A stretch of 64,000 nucleotides of DNA from Lentibacillus persicus (GTDB lineage: Bacteria; Bacillota; Bacilli; Bacillales; Amphibacillaceae), in the NCBI RefSeq assembly GCF_900112705.1, contig NZ_FOMR01000002.1:62001-126000 (forward strand), read 5' to 3'. Made by a program: the position numbers and the translations under genes. This document shows positions 10,090-19,888 of the stretch, one piece after another. The notes under the pieces are model-generated. The model made no database searches. It was given only the letters and a program-made list of their open reading frames with translations, and had not been told where the DNA came from. How positions within the stretch are numbered: position 1 is the first letter of the stretch; every line of letters starts with the position of its first letter.

Positions 10090-11004
10090 TTAAAATGTTT
10101 TCGCTGCAACTAGCGCCAATGCCAGTGAATTCAATTTATCTTCACTTGAATCAGCTCGTGACGTAAGTACAATTGGTGCACGGGCCCCGCTGATAACCGA
10201 GGCAACATTTGCACCGGCAAGGTACATGAATGATTTATAAAGCATATTGCCCGCTTCAATGGCAGGTACCACTAATATATCGGCTTTACCGGCAACTTCT
10301 GATTCGATTCCTTTAAGGCGGGAAGCTTCTTCAGAAATCGCGTTATCCAAGGCTAGTGGTCCATCAACGATGCACCCGGTAATCTGGTTGCGTTTTTGCA
10401 TTTGTGTCAAAACAGCTGCATCCAGCGTTGCTTGCATGTCCGGGTTAACCGACTCTACAGCCCCGAGAACTGCCACCTTTGGACTGTCCCAACCCACCCC
10501 CTGGGCCACTTGTACAGCATTTTCAATGATAGTCGTCTTATCTTCTAAATCGGGCGCAATATTCATAGCTACATCAGTTAAAAAGATAAGCCGATTTTGG
10601 TTTGGAATTTCAAACAGGGCAACGTGTGATAAGCTTTTGCTTGTTCTTAAACCAATTTCTTTACTAAGCACCGCTTTTAACAAGTTTCTTGTTGTGACAT
10701 TACCTTTCATTAGAATATCTGCTTTACTATCATGCACGGCTTTGACTGCTGCTTCTGTTGCATTGCCCGCCGAATGCATAATTTTAATTCTTTCGTTTCC
10801 GATATCAAAATCCAGCACTTCTGCCGTTTTTCGAACTTCTATCTCATCATCGAATAATAAAAATGAACACATGCTCTCTTCAGCCGCAATTTTGATTGCT
10901 GACAGAACGGATTCATCTGCTGCATTGGCTACAGCTGTAACTGATTTGTTTTCCGCGCTTGCTTGTTGCCTTATTTCTTTTAAATCCTGCCAAATAGGTA
11001 CCAC
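10090..11004 (-). CDS. ptb: phosphate butyryltransferase (branched-chain acyl)
   Basis: About 301-304 aa. It exchanges CoA for phosphate on butyryl/isobutyryl/isovaleryl-CoA, giving the acyl phosphate used by Buk. Family features: ILMKGNVTTRNLLKAVL, LSHVALFE, FLTDVAMNI and ILVVPAIEAGNMLYKS. First gene of the bkd operon. The only canonical start is GTG at 11004, but it lies inside the Shine-Dalgarno GAGGTG and only ~5 nt from the predicted sigma-54 transcription start. An ATT at 10995-10993 is exactly 8 nt after GAGG and gives an N-terminus nearer the family length, so initiation at AUU is possible. Confidence 0.92.
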   Translation of the reverse strand: MVPIWQDLKEIRQQASAENKSVTAVANAADESVLSAIKIAAEESMCSFLLFDDEIEVRKTAEVLDFDIGNERIKIMHSAGNATEAAVKAVHDSKADILMKGNVTTRNLLKAVLSKEIGLRTSKSLSHVALFEIPNQNRLIFLTDVAMNIAPDLEDKTTIIENAVQVAQGVGWDSPKVAVLGAVESVNPDMQATLDAAVLTQMQKRNQITGCIVDGPLALDNAISEEASRLKGIESEVAGKADILVVPAIEAGNMLYKSFMYLAGANVASVISGARAPIVLTSRADSSEDKLNSLALALVAAKTF

Positions 11005-11018
11005 CTCTCATATATTTA

Positions 11019-11035
11019 TGCAAAAAGCATGCCAA
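11019..11035 (-). promoter_or_regulatory. sigma-54 (-24/-12) promoter of the bkd operon
   Basis: Minus-strand TTGGCATG-CTTT-TTGCA. The invariant GG (11033-11032) and GC (11021-11020) are separated by exactly 10 nt, as in the sigma-54 consensus. Predicted transcription start is near 11008. The adjacent upstream gene encodes a sigma-54 activator of the BkdR family, so promoter and regulator form a pair. Confidence 0.9.
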
Positions 11036-11048
11036 GGTCTCAATTGTG

Positions 11049-11058
11049 GAAGCGCTTC
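11049..11058. promoter_or_regulatory. 10-bp perfect palindrome upstream of the sigma-54 promoter
   Basis: GAAGCGCTTC lies 14 bp upstream of the -24 element. It could be part of a BkdR activator site or a degenerate CcpA cre; the outer cre positions do not match fully. Confidence 0.35.
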
Positions 11059-11117
11059 ATTCAAAGGATTTATATCGTGCAATATCTTGCCTGTCATGAA
11101 AAAAAATGCATGCTATT

Positions 11118-13166
11118 TTATTCAATCCCGTGCTTTTCAATCTTATAGTAAAGATTCCGTATTGAAATATTCAATGCTTTAGCTGTTTTCGTTTTATTGT
11201 GATGATGTTCATTTAACACACGCTTAATATACGCTTTTTCATAATTATCCATAGCCTCCTGCAGCGTTTCATCTTGAGCAACAACCGGTACCGAGGACTG
11301 TTCTGGCAATTCATCTGTTCTTAAATTTGGGAGATGCTTTTTATTAATCGCATCTTCATTCATATCCATGTAAATCATAGCTCGTCCGATGATGTTCTCC
11401 AGCTCACGAACGTTTCCGGGCCATTCATAACGTTTTAAATAGGATATAGCTTCCTCATCGATCGATTTCATATTCCGACCATAGTCTTGATTAATTTTTT
11501 GGATTAGAAAGTCGATAAGTTCAGGAAGGTCTTCAATTCGCTCTTTCAGCGACGGTATGTAAATTGGAAGCCGATTAAGACGATAGTACAAATCCTCGCG
11601 AAATGTTCTGTTCATTATTGCCTTTTCAAGGTTAACGTTGGTTGCAGTAATCACTCTGACATCAATTGTAACAGGTGATGAGGCACCAACTCGTATGATT
11701 TCCCCCTCCTGCAGTACACGAAGCAGTTTGGCTTGCATATGGAGAGATAATTCACCTATCTCATCAAGAAAGATACTTCCCATATTTGCTTCTTCGAAAA
11801 AACCCCTTTTGCCGCCCTGTTTTGCACCAGTGAATGCACCTTCTTCATAGCCGAATAATTCGCTTTCTAAAATATTTTCAGCAATGGAAGCGCAGTTCAC
11901 TCGAATAAATTTATTATGTTTGCGGTCACTTTCATTATGTATAGCGTGAGCAAACAACTCTTTACCTGTCCCTGAATCTCCGCGCAGAAGAACGGTTGCC
12001 GGGGTTTTTGCTCCCACTTTTGCTTGTTCTAAAGCGATTTGCATTTCGGTAGAAGAGCCTATAATATCATCGAAAGTATATTTAGCTTCCAAATTACGAA
12101 TAATTCGCCTGGCCCGCTTTAGCTCACTTGTCAATGTTTGAATCTCTGATACATCATGCAGAACACCGACACTTCCTTTTATTTTGCCGTCAACGATAAC
12201 GGGAGCAACATTAACGAGTACTTCTTTTCTGGACGGACCTACTTTCATTCGCACCCCGCGGACCGCCCGTCGGGTTTGAAGTACTTTCATATGCATACTT
12301 TCCCCTTCAGTAATGTCCGCAGTGGCAGGTTTACCAATAATGTCAGAATCGCGCAGACCCGTGATGCGCGTGTAGGCAGGGTTAATCATAATGCCTGTTC
12401 CGTTTTCATCTACAACGCTGATGGCTTCGTCTGACGAATGGATGATTGCTTCAAGCAGTATTTTTATCTCTTTAAGATCAGTATTTTCTTCTGCAAGGTT
12501 CATGACTTCGGTAATGTCTTTAAAAACCGCGAATGCCCCAACAACCATTTCCTCTGAATTTATTATCGGAATTCGCGTCGTAATAATTTTCTTGCCGTTT
12601 TCAAGAACGAGCCGCTGGTTGACTTCCTTTCTTCGTGATCGCATCACGTGGGGAAGTCGTGTTCGGGCGATAACATGTTTGATATTCAGACCGTTAAAAT
12701 TTTCTTTATCCAACCCGATAATCCGTTCCGCACTTTTATTAACGAATTGAACCATCTCTTGCTCATCCACTACAATCATACCGTCATGAATGTTATTGAG
12801 GATAAGTTCCTGGTTATTCGTCTCTAATTTTAATCTTTCAAGCAGTGACTCTTTTTCTTCCATTAATTCCGAAATAATATACGCAACACTGCCCGGGATG
12901 ACGACTGTCTTTCTGTTCCGTTTTTCAAGCAAATATTCAAGTACCTTCTCATTACCTGTTGCTTCAACTATGATATCGACATCGCCCTGCAGCCACTTCG
13001 TAAAATCTGTATCAATCGGTATGCCATGCTCAGCTGCCAGTTTTAATCCTTTGGCATCCGGATTCGTATCCGTAACGCCAATGATATTCATTTTATTAGT
13101 GTTAGATAGAATTTCTAACAGAGCACTGCCGCCTTTTCCCGCGCCGACAATAAGCACACGCTTCAC
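11118..13166 (-). CDS. bkdR: sigma-54-dependent activator BkdR
   Basis: 682 aa. Domains: an N-terminal Rossmann-like segment ([17 protein letters not shown], residues 1-110), two PAS domains (about 125-235 and 250-360), a sigma-54 AAA+ domain with Walker A GDSGTGKE, the sigma-54-contacting GAFTGA loop and Walker B SIFLDEIG, and a C-terminal Fis-type HTH ([18 protein letters not shown]). It activates the bkd operon with RNA polymerase-sigma-54 (SigL) in response to branched-chain amino acids. GTG at 13166 is preferred over 13184 because GGGGGG lies upstream at the right spacing. It is transcribed immediately ahead of its target operon. Confidence 0.93.
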   Translation of the reverse strand: MKRVLIVGAGKGGSALLEILSNTNKMNIIGVTDTNPDAKGLKLAAEHGIPIDTDFTKWLQGDVDIIVEATGNEKVLEYLLEKRNRKTVVIPGSVAYIISELMEEKESLLERLKLETNNQELILNNIHDGMIVVDEQEMVQFVNKSAERIIGLDKENFNGLNIKHVIARTRLPHVMRSRRKEVNQRLVLENGKKIITTRIPIINSEEMVVGAFAVFKDITEVMNLAEENTDLKEIKILLEAIIHSSDEAISVVDENGTGIMINPAYTRITGLRDSDIIGKPATADITEGESMHMKVLQTRRAVRGVRMKVGPSRKEVLVNVAPVIVDGKIKGSVGVLHDVSEIQTLTSELKRARRIIRNLEAKYTFDDIIGSSTEMQIALEQAKVGAKTPATVLLRGDSGTGKELFAHAIHNESDRKHNKFIRVNCASIAENILESELFGYEEGAFTGAKQGGKRGFFEEANMGSIFLDEIGELSLHMQAKLLRVLQEGEIIRVGASSPVTIDVRVITATNVNLEKAIMNRTFREDLYYRLNRLPIYIPSLKERIEDLPELIDFLIQKINQDYGRNMKSIDEEAISYLKRYEWPGNVRELENIIGRAMIYMDMNEDAINKKHLPNLRTDELPEQSSVPVVAQDETLQEAMDNYEKAYIKRVLNEHHHNKTKTAKALNISIRNLYYKIEKHGIE

Positions 13167-13268
13167 ACATACCCCCCCAATCACTGCAAGATATTGCGCA
13201 ATTTAAGCATACGCTAATCTGCACTATAATTCAAATCGTAATCGGCTATAAATTCTTTAACTGCAGTG

Positions 13269-13297
13269 TTCATATTTCTCACAGATTTTGCTATAAT
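13269..13297 (+). promoter_or_regulatory. putative sigma-A promoter of yqzF
   Basis: TTCATA (13269-13274), 17-nt spacer, TATAAT (13292-13297). The -10 is perfect and the -35 weak. The leader holds a 7-bp inverted repeat AAAAAGT...ACTTTTT. Confidence 0.5.
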
Positions 13298-13385
13298 TAA
13301 AACAGTCTGTCTTACATAGGCATGTGTTGAAAAAGTGTGTTAGTGTACTTTTTGCACAGCCTTACAACAAGGGAAGTGCAATATT

Positions 13386-13619
13386 ATGATTCGAATCATT
13401 GCGGTGCTTATGCTGCTGGTCCCGGGTCTGATTTCCGCGTACGGCATTAAGCTTATGCGGGATACACTATTCAATGAATTTCACCCCATTTTCTTTCATA
13501 ATAGTGTTCAATTTATGATAGGTCTTCTATTATTTCTTGGCGGAATTTGGTTTATCGGCGGTTTTATCGTATATCGTGACAGAAAAAAGCAAAAGGAAAA
13601 ACAGAATAACTATAATTGA
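13386..13619 (+). CDS. yqzF: YqzF, DUF2627 small membrane protein
   Basis: 77 aa with two predicted transmembrane helices (about residues 3-20 and 42-63) and a Lys-rich cytosolic tail (DRKKQKEKQ). Length and pattern match DUF2627/YqzF, which lies next to bkdR in other bacilli. Function unknown. ATG at 13386 with GGGAAG upstream. Only 49 bp separate it from the aspartokinase gene, so the two may be co-transcribed. Confidence 0.8.
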   Translation: MIRIIAVLMLLVPGLISAYGIKLMRDTLFNEFHPIFFHNSVQFMIGLLLFLGGIWFIGGFIVYRDRKKQKEKQNNYN

Positions 13620-13668
13620 ATATTTATAGGCATAAGATTTTTAACGACTAATGATGGAGAGGTGTAGC

Positions 13669-15015
13669 ATGAAAGTAGCAAAATTCGGGGGAAGTTCCGT
13701 CGCAAGCAGTGAACAAATTAAAAAAGTAGGATCCGTAATTGGTGATGATCCCGACAGAAAATTTGTTGTTGTATCAGCACCAGGCAAGCGGTTTTCGGGT
13801 GATACCAAGATAACTGATCTTTTAATTGAACTCGATGAACTAGCTGAAGATAACAAAGATACCCAACATAAAGTAACCGAGATTATGAAACGTTTTTCCG
13901 AGATTGTTGAAGAACTTCAAGTTTCAAAAACTGTCTTGGATAGTATTGAAAACACCATTCACAGTACTCTGAACAGTGATTGGACAGGACAAATGAAAAC
14001 AGATGCACTAAAGTCAATTGGTGAAGACAGCAGTGCCAAAATTGTCAGTGAATATTTAAAAACTCAAGGGTTGAATGCTGAATACGTAAACCCGCAGGAT
14101 GCAGGAATCATTGTCAGCAATGAGCCGGGCAATGCACAAGTTCTTCCAGAGAGCTATGAAAAACTATACACGATGAGACAAAAAGACAGCATTAGTGTCA
14201 TACCTGGTTTCTTTGGCTATGCAAAAAGCGGCCAATTGATAACATTCCCTCGAGGCGGCTCAGATATTACAGGTTCAATTGTTGCCGCCGGCGTACAGGC
14301 AGATTTATATGAGAATTTTACAGACGTTGATTCCGTGTATGTGGTGGATCCGAGAGTGATTGAAAATCCTGAGGAAGTAACAAAACTGACATACAAGGAA
14401 ATGCGTGAACTATCCTATTCCGGCTTTGGTGTTTTTCATGACGAAGCACTTATGCCTGCCTTTCAAGCTGAAATACCTGTATGTATCAAAAATACGAACA
14501 ATCCATCCAGTTCCGGCACAATGATTGTCTCTGAAAAAGACCCTGACACCCGGTGTGTAGTTGGTATTGCTGCCGACACAGGTTTTTCTAACTTATACGT
14601 CAGTAAATATTTAATGAACCGTGAAATCGGTTTTGGCCGGCGATTACTGCAAATACTGGAGGAAGAAGGCATTTCGTTTGAACACGCACCTTCAGGTATT
14701 GATAATATGTCTGTTATCATCCGGGACAATCAGCTGACGGCTGAAAAGGAACTGAATGTCATTAATCGTATTAAAAGTGAATTGAATCCAGAAACGATTT
14801 CAATCGATTACGGTTTCGCAATGATAATGGTAGTCGGTGAAGGCATGATGAATGCTGTGGGCATAGCAGAGAAATCAACAGCGGCTTTTGCCGAAGCAAA
14901 TATAAGCATCGAAATGATCAACCAGGGGTCATCGGAAGTATCAGTCATGTTTGGTATTCGAAAAGACAAACTGGATTTGGCTATAAAATCATTGTATAAT
15001 AAATTCTTTGAATAA
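13669..15015 (+). CDS. aspartate kinase (YclM/aspartokinase III type)
   Basis: 448 aa. It phosphorylates L-aspartate, committing it to lysine, diaminopimelate, threonine and methionine synthesis. The N-terminal kinase domain carries KFGGSSVA and FPRGGSDITGS; two C-terminal ACT domains (about 300-448) are the regulatory part. The length matches the ~450-aa single-polypeptide class rather than the ~400-aa LysC alpha/beta type. ATG at 13669 follows GAGAGGTG; an upstream in-frame ATG (13651) lacks a Shine-Dalgarno. Its position between yqzF and spo0A differs from B. subtilis. It ends at a strong hairpin terminator. No lysine riboswitch is visible upstream. Confidence 0.9.
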   Translation: MKVAKFGGSSVASSEQIKKVGSVIGDDPDRKFVVVSAPGKRFSGDTKITDLLIELDELAEDNKDTQHKVTEIMKRFSEIVEELQVSKTVLDSIENTIHSTLNSDWTGQMKTDALKSIGEDSSAKIVSEYLKTQGLNAEYVNPQDAGIIVSNEPGNAQVLPESYEKLYTMRQKDSISVIPGFFGYAKSGQLITFPRGGSDITGSIVAAGVQADLYENFTDVDSVYVVDPRVIENPEEVTKLTYKEMRELSYSGFGVFHDEALMPAFQAEIPVCIKNTNNPSSSGTMIVSEKDPDTRCVVGIAADTGFSNLYVSKYLMNREIGFGRRLLQILEEEGISFEHAPSGIDNMSVIIRDNQLTAEKELNVINRIKSELNPETISIDYGFAMIMVVGEGMMNAVGIAEKSTAAFAEANISIEMINQGSSEVSVMFGIRKDKLDLAIKSLYNKFFE

Positions 15016-15054
15016 AAACCTGAATGCGGCATCGCCGCATTCAGGTTTTTATTT
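15014..15054. terminator. strong bidirectional intrinsic terminator
   Basis: A 17-bp stem (15014-15030 with 15034-15050) with 3-nt loop ATC, flanked by A5 and T5 runs. It ends the aspartokinase transcript and can also stop minus-strand transcription. Confidence 0.92.
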
Positions 15055-15062
15055 AGGACCGT

Positions 15063-15106
15063 TACTAAAAGGTCATTATTTATGACGCAAAATCCATAAA
15101 CTGTGA
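15063..15106. repeat. solo terminal copy of the dispersed repeat found at 61.5 kb
   Basis: These 44 nt align without gaps to 61507-61550, with 36 of 44 positions identical, including an ATCCATAAACTG core. Here it stands alone between the aspartokinase terminator and the spo0A stop codon. Confidence 0.55.
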
Positions 15107-15142
15107 CAAAGTGCTTGTTGATTTTTTGCTGGTGAATGGATT

Positions 15143-15925
15143 TTAACTGGCTTTATGTTCCAGACGCAAACGGTCGGCGACCATTGCGATGAATTCGCTG
15201 TTGGTCGGTTTTGCCTTTGAAATGTTCACGGTGTATCCGAACATGGCTGAAATTGATTCAACGTTACCGCGGCTCCAAGCAACTTCAATCGCATGGCGAA
15301 TAGCTCTTTCAACACGAGACGCAGTTGTATTAAACTTTTTGGCAATGTCCGGGTAAAGTACTTTAGTGATTGAACCCAACAACTCGATGTCATTATAAAC
15401 CATTGTAATGGCTTCTCTTAAATACATATAACCTTTAATATGAGCCGGAACGCCAATTTCATGGATTATATTTGTTATGCTCGTTTCCAGATCCCTTTTC
15501 TTTCTTTCTTTGCCATTTGATCGTTTTGGAGATGCCTGATTAGTCGTTTTGACCCCTTGAACTTGTCGGATCTGCTCTGCCAAATTATCCAATTCAAACG
15601 GTTTCAAAATAAAGTATGAGGCCCCTAAATCTACAGCTTTTTTCATTACTTCTTCCTGTCCAAAAGCTGTCAGCATAATGACGTTTGGTTTATTTCCGTT
15701 CTCTGAATCACGAATTGTGTTTAACACACCTAAGCCATCAATATGCGGCATAATAATATCTAAAACGAGTACATCCGGTTCCGTTTCTTCGAGCATTTCC
15801 AAACATTCCCGGCCATTATAAGCTATCCCTGAAATTTCTATATCCGGCTGTTCGTTAAAATACTCCTCCATTAATTCGATAAGTTCCCGATTATCATCAA
15901 CTAAGCAAACTGAAATTTTTTCCAC
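15143..15925 (-). CDS. spo0A: sporulation master regulator Spo0A
   Basis: 260 aa. Response regulator at the end of the sporulation phosphorelay. The receiver domain (1-120) has acidic pocket Asp10/Asp11, phosphoacceptor Asp56 in VLDIIMP, and the conserved Lys in ILKPFE. After a variable linker, the C-terminal DNA-binding domain has the highly conserved recognition region [22 protein letters not shown] at 15925 behind AAGGAGG is chosen; the frame is open upstream but GTG starts are usual for spo0A. The upstream region carries a sigma-H promoter and 0A boxes, implying the usual autoregulation. Confidence 0.97.
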   Translation of the reverse strand: MEKISVCLVDDNRELIELMEEYFNEQPDIEISGIAYNGRECLEMLEETEPDVLVLDIIMPHIDGLGVLNTIRDSENGNKPNVIMLTAFGQEEVMKKAVDLGASYFILKPFELDNLAEQIRQVQGVKTTNQASPKRSNGKERKKRDLETSITNIIHEIGVPAHIKGYMYLREAITMVYNDIELLGSITKVLYPDIAKKFNTTASRVERAIRHAIEVAWSRGNVESISAMFGYTVNISKAKPTNSEFIAMVADRLRLEHKAS

Positions 15926-15965
15926 AAAACTTCCTCCTTTAATTCGAGCATTCTCCACGTAATGT

Positions 15966-15991
15966 ATTCGACATAAGATCCACATATCCTT
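15966..15991 (-). promoter_or_regulatory. spo0A sigma-H promoter overlapped by a 0A box
   Basis: Minus strand: -35 AAGGATAT (15991-15984), spacer, -10 CGAAT (15970-15966), fitting the sigma-H pattern. The -10 overlaps TGTCGAA, a 0A box, as expected for the Spo0A-controlled Ps promoter. It lies ~45 bp upstream of the GTG start. Confidence 0.65.
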
Positions 15992-16095
15992 CTTTTGTTT
16001 AAAAAACTTTAAAAATTTCTTGTTATCCGCGTTATATCTGTAATTTACTCTTAATATCGACTGCATTCGATGTATAATGACAGGGCTTGCATGAA

Positions 16096-16104
16096 TTTGT
16101 CGAA
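16096..16104 (+). promoter_or_regulatory. 0A box upstream of spo0A
   Basis: TTTGTCGAA, a perfect match to the Spo0A-P site consensus, ~105 bp upstream of the downstream sigma-H promoter. Confidence 0.6.
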
Positions 16105-16133
16105 TAATATTTAGATTTTGCTTGCCTCAATTC

Positions 16134-16179
16134 AAAAAAATGACTTGTCAAGGCAAACTTACGCCCTATGACAAGTCAT
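16134..16179 (-). terminator. intrinsic terminator of spoIVB
   Basis: Minus strand ATGACTTGTCA pairs perfectly with TGACAAGTCAT (11 bp, 18-nt loop) and is followed by T7. It separates spoIVB from spo0A. Confidence 0.85.
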
Positions 16180-16192
16180 TTAGATCGGTTAT

Positions 16193-17542
16193 TTAGCTTG
16201 CTTTGTTCTTTTCTTTATTTTCTGTACCTACGCCTGCTTCTTCAAGCATCCACTCAATATGCACACCATAACCACTGGTCGGGTCATTCACAAAAACGTG
16301 CGTAACTGCCCCGATAACTTTCCCGTCCTGGATAATTGGACTCCCGCTCATCCCTTGAACAATACCGCCGGTTTCCTTCAAAAGTTCATCATCAGTTATT
16401 TGTATAACCATGCCTTTTTTAGCGGGGAACTTCTGGGGAACACTGCTGACCACTTTAACGTCAAATGCTTTCACCTTTTCGTCTTCAAGAACCGTTAATA
16501 TTTTAGCCGGACCTTCTTTCACTTCATGTGACAAAGCAATCGGCAACGGTTTATCATATTTGCCATTTTTAATTGGCTTATTCAGCGTTCCAAAAATCCC
16601 GAATGGGCTATTCTTCGTAATGTTTCCAATTTTTTCATCCTTCATGGAGAACTTAGCTTGTTTTTCGCCTGGTGTTCCATGGTTTCCCTTTTCAATCGAT
16701 GTTACGTTTGAACGAACGATCGATCCGTTGTGAATTTCAATGGGCTTCTGGGTATCCATATCGGAAATGACATGACCAAGAGCTCCATAATTTTTAGATT
16801 TAGGATCATAAAAGGTCATTGTACCAATTCCGGCAGCGGAATCACGAATATATAAACCAATCCGGTACGCGTCCTCTTTTTTATCTTTTACCGGTGCAAG
16901 TTTGGTTTTGATTGTTTCATCATCTCGTTTCACCGTTACATCCAACTGCTCGTTATTCCTGCCTGCTTTTTTAACAAATGGTTTTACATCTTCCATCGCT
17001 TTTACTTCTTCACCATTTATTTTTAAAATGACATCACCCACCTCAATACTGGCGTCTTCGCCAGGTGAGACTGCCCCATCTTCACCTTTAATTTGATGAT
17101 GCCCTACTACGAGCACACCAAGCGTGTGAAGCTGAACACCAATTGATTGCCCGCCGGGAACCACTTTGACATCTTCGAGTGCCGATGTGTTCACTTTTTT
17201 ATCTGGCATGCCTGCTGCCTCGAATATCAGGTCACTTCTTCCCGGTTCTTTCGCGTAAAACTTTGAGGAATCAATTGCCTCTAAACTGTCCTCTGATGAA
17301 TTGCCTTCATTAATTTCGTCAAAGGCCGGCACATTTATAGGTGATGAATCGTTATTAAAAGCCATAACGTGATTAGGAAGGGAAAGATAATGTTTTCCTG
17401 ATGCAGTAAATGTTAATATCGTTATCAGAAGCAGGACACCTGCTATAAGTCGAAATCTTCGCTGATTATCCACCCAATTCACTCTCCTAATCCTAACCTC
17501 ATACCAATTCATTGTTTTCTCTTTCTGTACTCCTAATTTCAC
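16193..17542 (-). CDS. spoIVB: SpoIVB serine peptidase
   Basis: 449 aa. Made in the forespore and secreted into the intermembrane space, where it triggers sigma-K activation by cleaving SpoIVFA. It has an N-terminal anchor helix (about 30-48, [18 protein letters not shown]), a PDZ domain (about 130-215), and an S55 peptidase domain with the catalytic His in GALGHVISD and Ser in [15 protein letters not shown] at 17542 is 8 nt after GAGG. It is slightly longer than the B. subtilis protein (425 aa), mainly in the acidic stretch after the anchor. Located recN-spoIVB-spo0A as in B. subtilis. Confidence 0.95.
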   Translation of the reverse strand: MKLGVQKEKTMNWYEVRIRRVNWVDNQRRFRLIAGVLLLITILTFTASGKHYLSLPNHVMAFNNDSSPINVPAFDEINEGNSSEDSLEAIDSSKFYAKEPGRSDLIFEAAGMPDKKVNTSALEDVKVVPGGQSIGVQLHTLGVLVVGHHQIKGEDGAVSPGEDASIEVGDVILKINGEEVKAMEDVKPFVKKAGRNNEQLDVTVKRDDETIKTKLAPVKDKKEDAYRIGLYIRDSAAGIGTMTFYDPKSKNYGALGHVISDMDTQKPIEIHNGSIVRSNVTSIEKGNHGTPGEKQAKFSMKDEKIGNITKNSPFGIFGTLNKPIKNGKYDKPLPIALSHEVKEGPAKILTVLEDEKVKAFDVKVVSSVPQKFPAKKGMVIQITDDELLKETGGIVQGMSGSPIIQDGKVIGAVTHVFVNDPTSGYGVHIEWMLEEAGVGTENKEKNKAS

Positions 17543-17658
17543 CTAACGTACCTCATTTTAAACTGGTGAAATTAAAGAAAAGATGTGTATCATTTCCTGT
17601 TATAAAGCAAAAGAATTTCGGAGTGGGTGATTTAAATTTACTTTTTATCACAATCGTC

Positions 17659-19377
17659 TTATGGCTTCCCCATTTGTTCTTTGTAGTTGGATGCTGAATC
17701 AAGCAATTCCTTCGCATGCGTTTGGGCACTTGCTGTTAAATGAGCACCTGTAATCATCCGACTCAGCTCATTTATTTTTTCATTTTTGGATAATTCGTTA
17801 ACACTGGTCGAAGTCCGATTAGTTTCTTCATGTTTTTCGATCAATTTGTGTGTATCAGACATTGCAGCAACTTGCGGCAAGTGGGTGATACATAAAACTT
17901 GTGACTGAATTGATACTTGCTGAATTTTTTCAGCTATCGCCTGAGCAACTCGTCCGCTCACCCCTGAATCCACTTCATCAAATATGACGCTTGTTACACC
18001 TTGATGCTGAGCAAATATTCGTTTCAATGCCAGCATAATCCGTGACATTTCGCCTCCGGAAGCCACTTTATGCAATGGTTTCAACGGCTCGCCCGGATTT
18101 GTTGATATTTGGAAATAAACTTGGTCAAACCCGTTTTTATTTAGTTCGTATTGTTCGTTACCGGATTTCAACTGTGTATTGAACGACACAGAAAACGATG
18201 ATTTCTCCAAGTAAAGATCTTTCAGTTCTTTCTGAATATCTTTAGTTAATGAATCAGCAGCTTCTTTGCGCAAGTCGTGCAGCTGTTTCGCCTCGAGATA
18301 AGCATCATGATAAACACCATCAATTTGCTTTTCCAGTTTGGATATATGCGAATCTTTATTTGTGATCTCTTCCAGCTCTTCTTCAATTCTTCCTAAATAC
18401 TCGATAATTTCATTTACGGTTGAACCATATTTTTTCTTTAAACGGTTTATTTCATTCAACCTGGATTCAACTTCATTCAGTCGTTCCGGTTCATATTCGA
18501 GTGTATCGGTATAATTTCTGATCTCGTACATTAATTCTTCAACTAAGAAATAATGATTAGACATTTCTTCAGCTTTTTCTGCAATGAATGTGTCATGCTC
18601 CTGGCTGCGTTGAAGGGCCTGACTGGCAGTATTCAGCCATTCGAGACCTTTCTGTTCACCATACAGGGCATTATAAGCATCTTGCAGTCCGCTGTATATT
18701 TGCTCAAAATTCGAAAGCCTGCTGCGTTCGTCTTCCAGTTTCTCATCTTCATCAGGAACTAGGTTTGCCTGTTCAATTTCATTTTTCTGGAATTTAAGCA
18801 AATCAAGACGCTGGGAAATTTCCTGTTCATTTTCACTTAATTCTTTATAACGTTTCCGCAAACCAGAAAGTTTATGAAATAAGCTCAAATATTCTTTTTT
18901 TGCTTTTGCAATTTGTTTCTCATTATATAAGTCAAGAAGCCGAATATGGTTGTCGGCATTTAACAATGACTGGGTTTCATGCTGGCTGTGCACATCAATC
19001 AACAATTTTCCAAACTCTTTTAAAATCGCAAGTGTAACCAATTTCCCGTTAACCCTGCAGATACTTTTCCCGCCAGAAGTTATTGTCCGGTGCAAAACCA
19101 CCATCTCGTCCTGTATATCGATTCCATACAATTTTGCTGTTTCGTATAGTTGATGCTTGTTTGAATCAAGCGTGAAAAGCCCTTCTATTTCAGCTTTTTT
19201 TGTACCGTGGCGTACATACTCCACTGAGCCGCGGCCGCCCGCCAGCAATTGAACAGCATCGATAATGATGGATTTCCCTGCACCTGTCTCACCAGTAAGA
19301 ACAGTTAAACCTTCGTCAAATGTCACGGATATCTTATTTATAATTGCAAAATCCTGAATTGATAATTCGGTCAGCAC
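17659..19377 (-). CDS. recN: DNA repair ATPase RecN
   Basis: 572 aa SMC-like protein recruited early to double-strand breaks. Walker A is GETGAGKS near the N-terminus, a long coiled-coil middle (about 160-370) follows, then the signature SGGEMSRIMLALK and Walker B VIFDEVDSG. Start assigned to GTG 19377 (MLTELSIQDFAII), 8 nt after GGGG. This matches the usual RecN N-terminus better than the GTG three codons upstream. It lies 19 bp from argR, in the folD-to-recN cluster. Confidence 0.94.
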   Translation of the reverse strand: MLTELSIQDFAIINKISVTFDEGLTVLTGETGAGKSIIIDAVQLLAGGRGSVEYVRHGTKKAEIEGLFTLDSNKHQLYETAKLYGIDIQDEMVVLHRTITSGGKSICRVNGKLVTLAILKEFGKLLIDVHSQHETQSLLNADNHIRLLDLYNEKQIAKAKKEYLSLFHKLSGLRKRYKELSENEQEISQRLDLLKFQKNEIEQANLVPDEDEKLEDERSRLSNFEQIYSGLQDAYNALYGEQKGLEWLNTASQALQRSQEHDTFIAEKAEEMSNHYFLVEELMYEIRNYTDTLEYEPERLNEVESRLNEINRLKKKYGSTVNEIIEYLGRIEEELEEITNKDSHISKLEKQIDGVYHDAYLEAKQLHDLRKEAADSLTKDIQKELKDLYLEKSSFSVSFNTQLKSGNEQYELNKNGFDQVYFQISTNPGEPLKPLHKVASGGEMSRIMLALKRIFAQHQGVTSVIFDEVDSGVSGRVAQAIAEKIQQVSIQSQVLCITHLPQVAAMSDTHKLIEKHEETNRTSTSVNELSKNEKINELSRMITGAHLTASAQTHAKELLDSASNYKEQMGKP

Positions 19378-19396
19378 ATAACTCACCCCAACATCG

Positions 19397-19846
19397 TTAA
19401 AGCATACTTATAAAACGGTCTTCAATATCAGCTGCATTTTCTTCTGTACGGCATATAATCAAGCAAGTATCATCCCCGCATATGGTGCCCATAATCTCGT
19501 CCCACTCAAGGTTGTCGATCAGTGCCCCAAGCGCATGGGCATTTCCAGGCAATGTTTTTAATACAATAAAATGACTGGTGCTCTCGATTTTCACAAACGC
19601 ATCTCTGATTAAACGCTTTAATTTATCAAAAGGATTAAACCGCTGATCAGCAGGAAGGCTGTATTTATAACGGCCATTTGACGAGGTAACCTTTACCAGA
19701 TGCAAGTCTTTAATATCACGGGAAACTGTTGCCTGCGTAACATTATAGCCAAGCGATTTTAACTCATCGACGAGTTCATCCTGTGTTTCGATTTCACTAT
19801 TTGTTATTAGTTCACGTATTTTAATATGCCGCTGGATTTTACTCAT
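19397..19846 (-). CDS. argR: arginine repressor ArgR/AhrC
   Basis: 149 aa, the standard length. Winged-HTH N-terminal domain (1-70, with [15 protein letters not shown]) and a C-terminal arginine-binding hexamerisation domain with the conserved GTICGDDT segment. It represses arginine biosynthesis and activates catabolism in an arginine-dependent way. It lies between tlyA and recN as in most bacilli. Confidence 0.95.
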   Translation of the reverse strand: MSKIQRHIKIRELITNSEIETQDELVDELKSLGYNVTQATVSRDIKDLHLVKVTSSNGRYKYSLPADQRFNPFDKLKRLIRDAFVKIESTSHFIVLKTLPGNAHALGALIDNLEWDEIMGTICGDDTCLIICRTEENAADIEDRFISML

Positions 19847-19888
19847 TAAAAGACCTCCAAAAGTGACCGGTCACTCAGTTTCTATTTT

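Noticed and set aside
11045-11062. CcpA cre site
   Set aside because: The centre fits but the outer bases on one side do not; recorded only as a palindrome.
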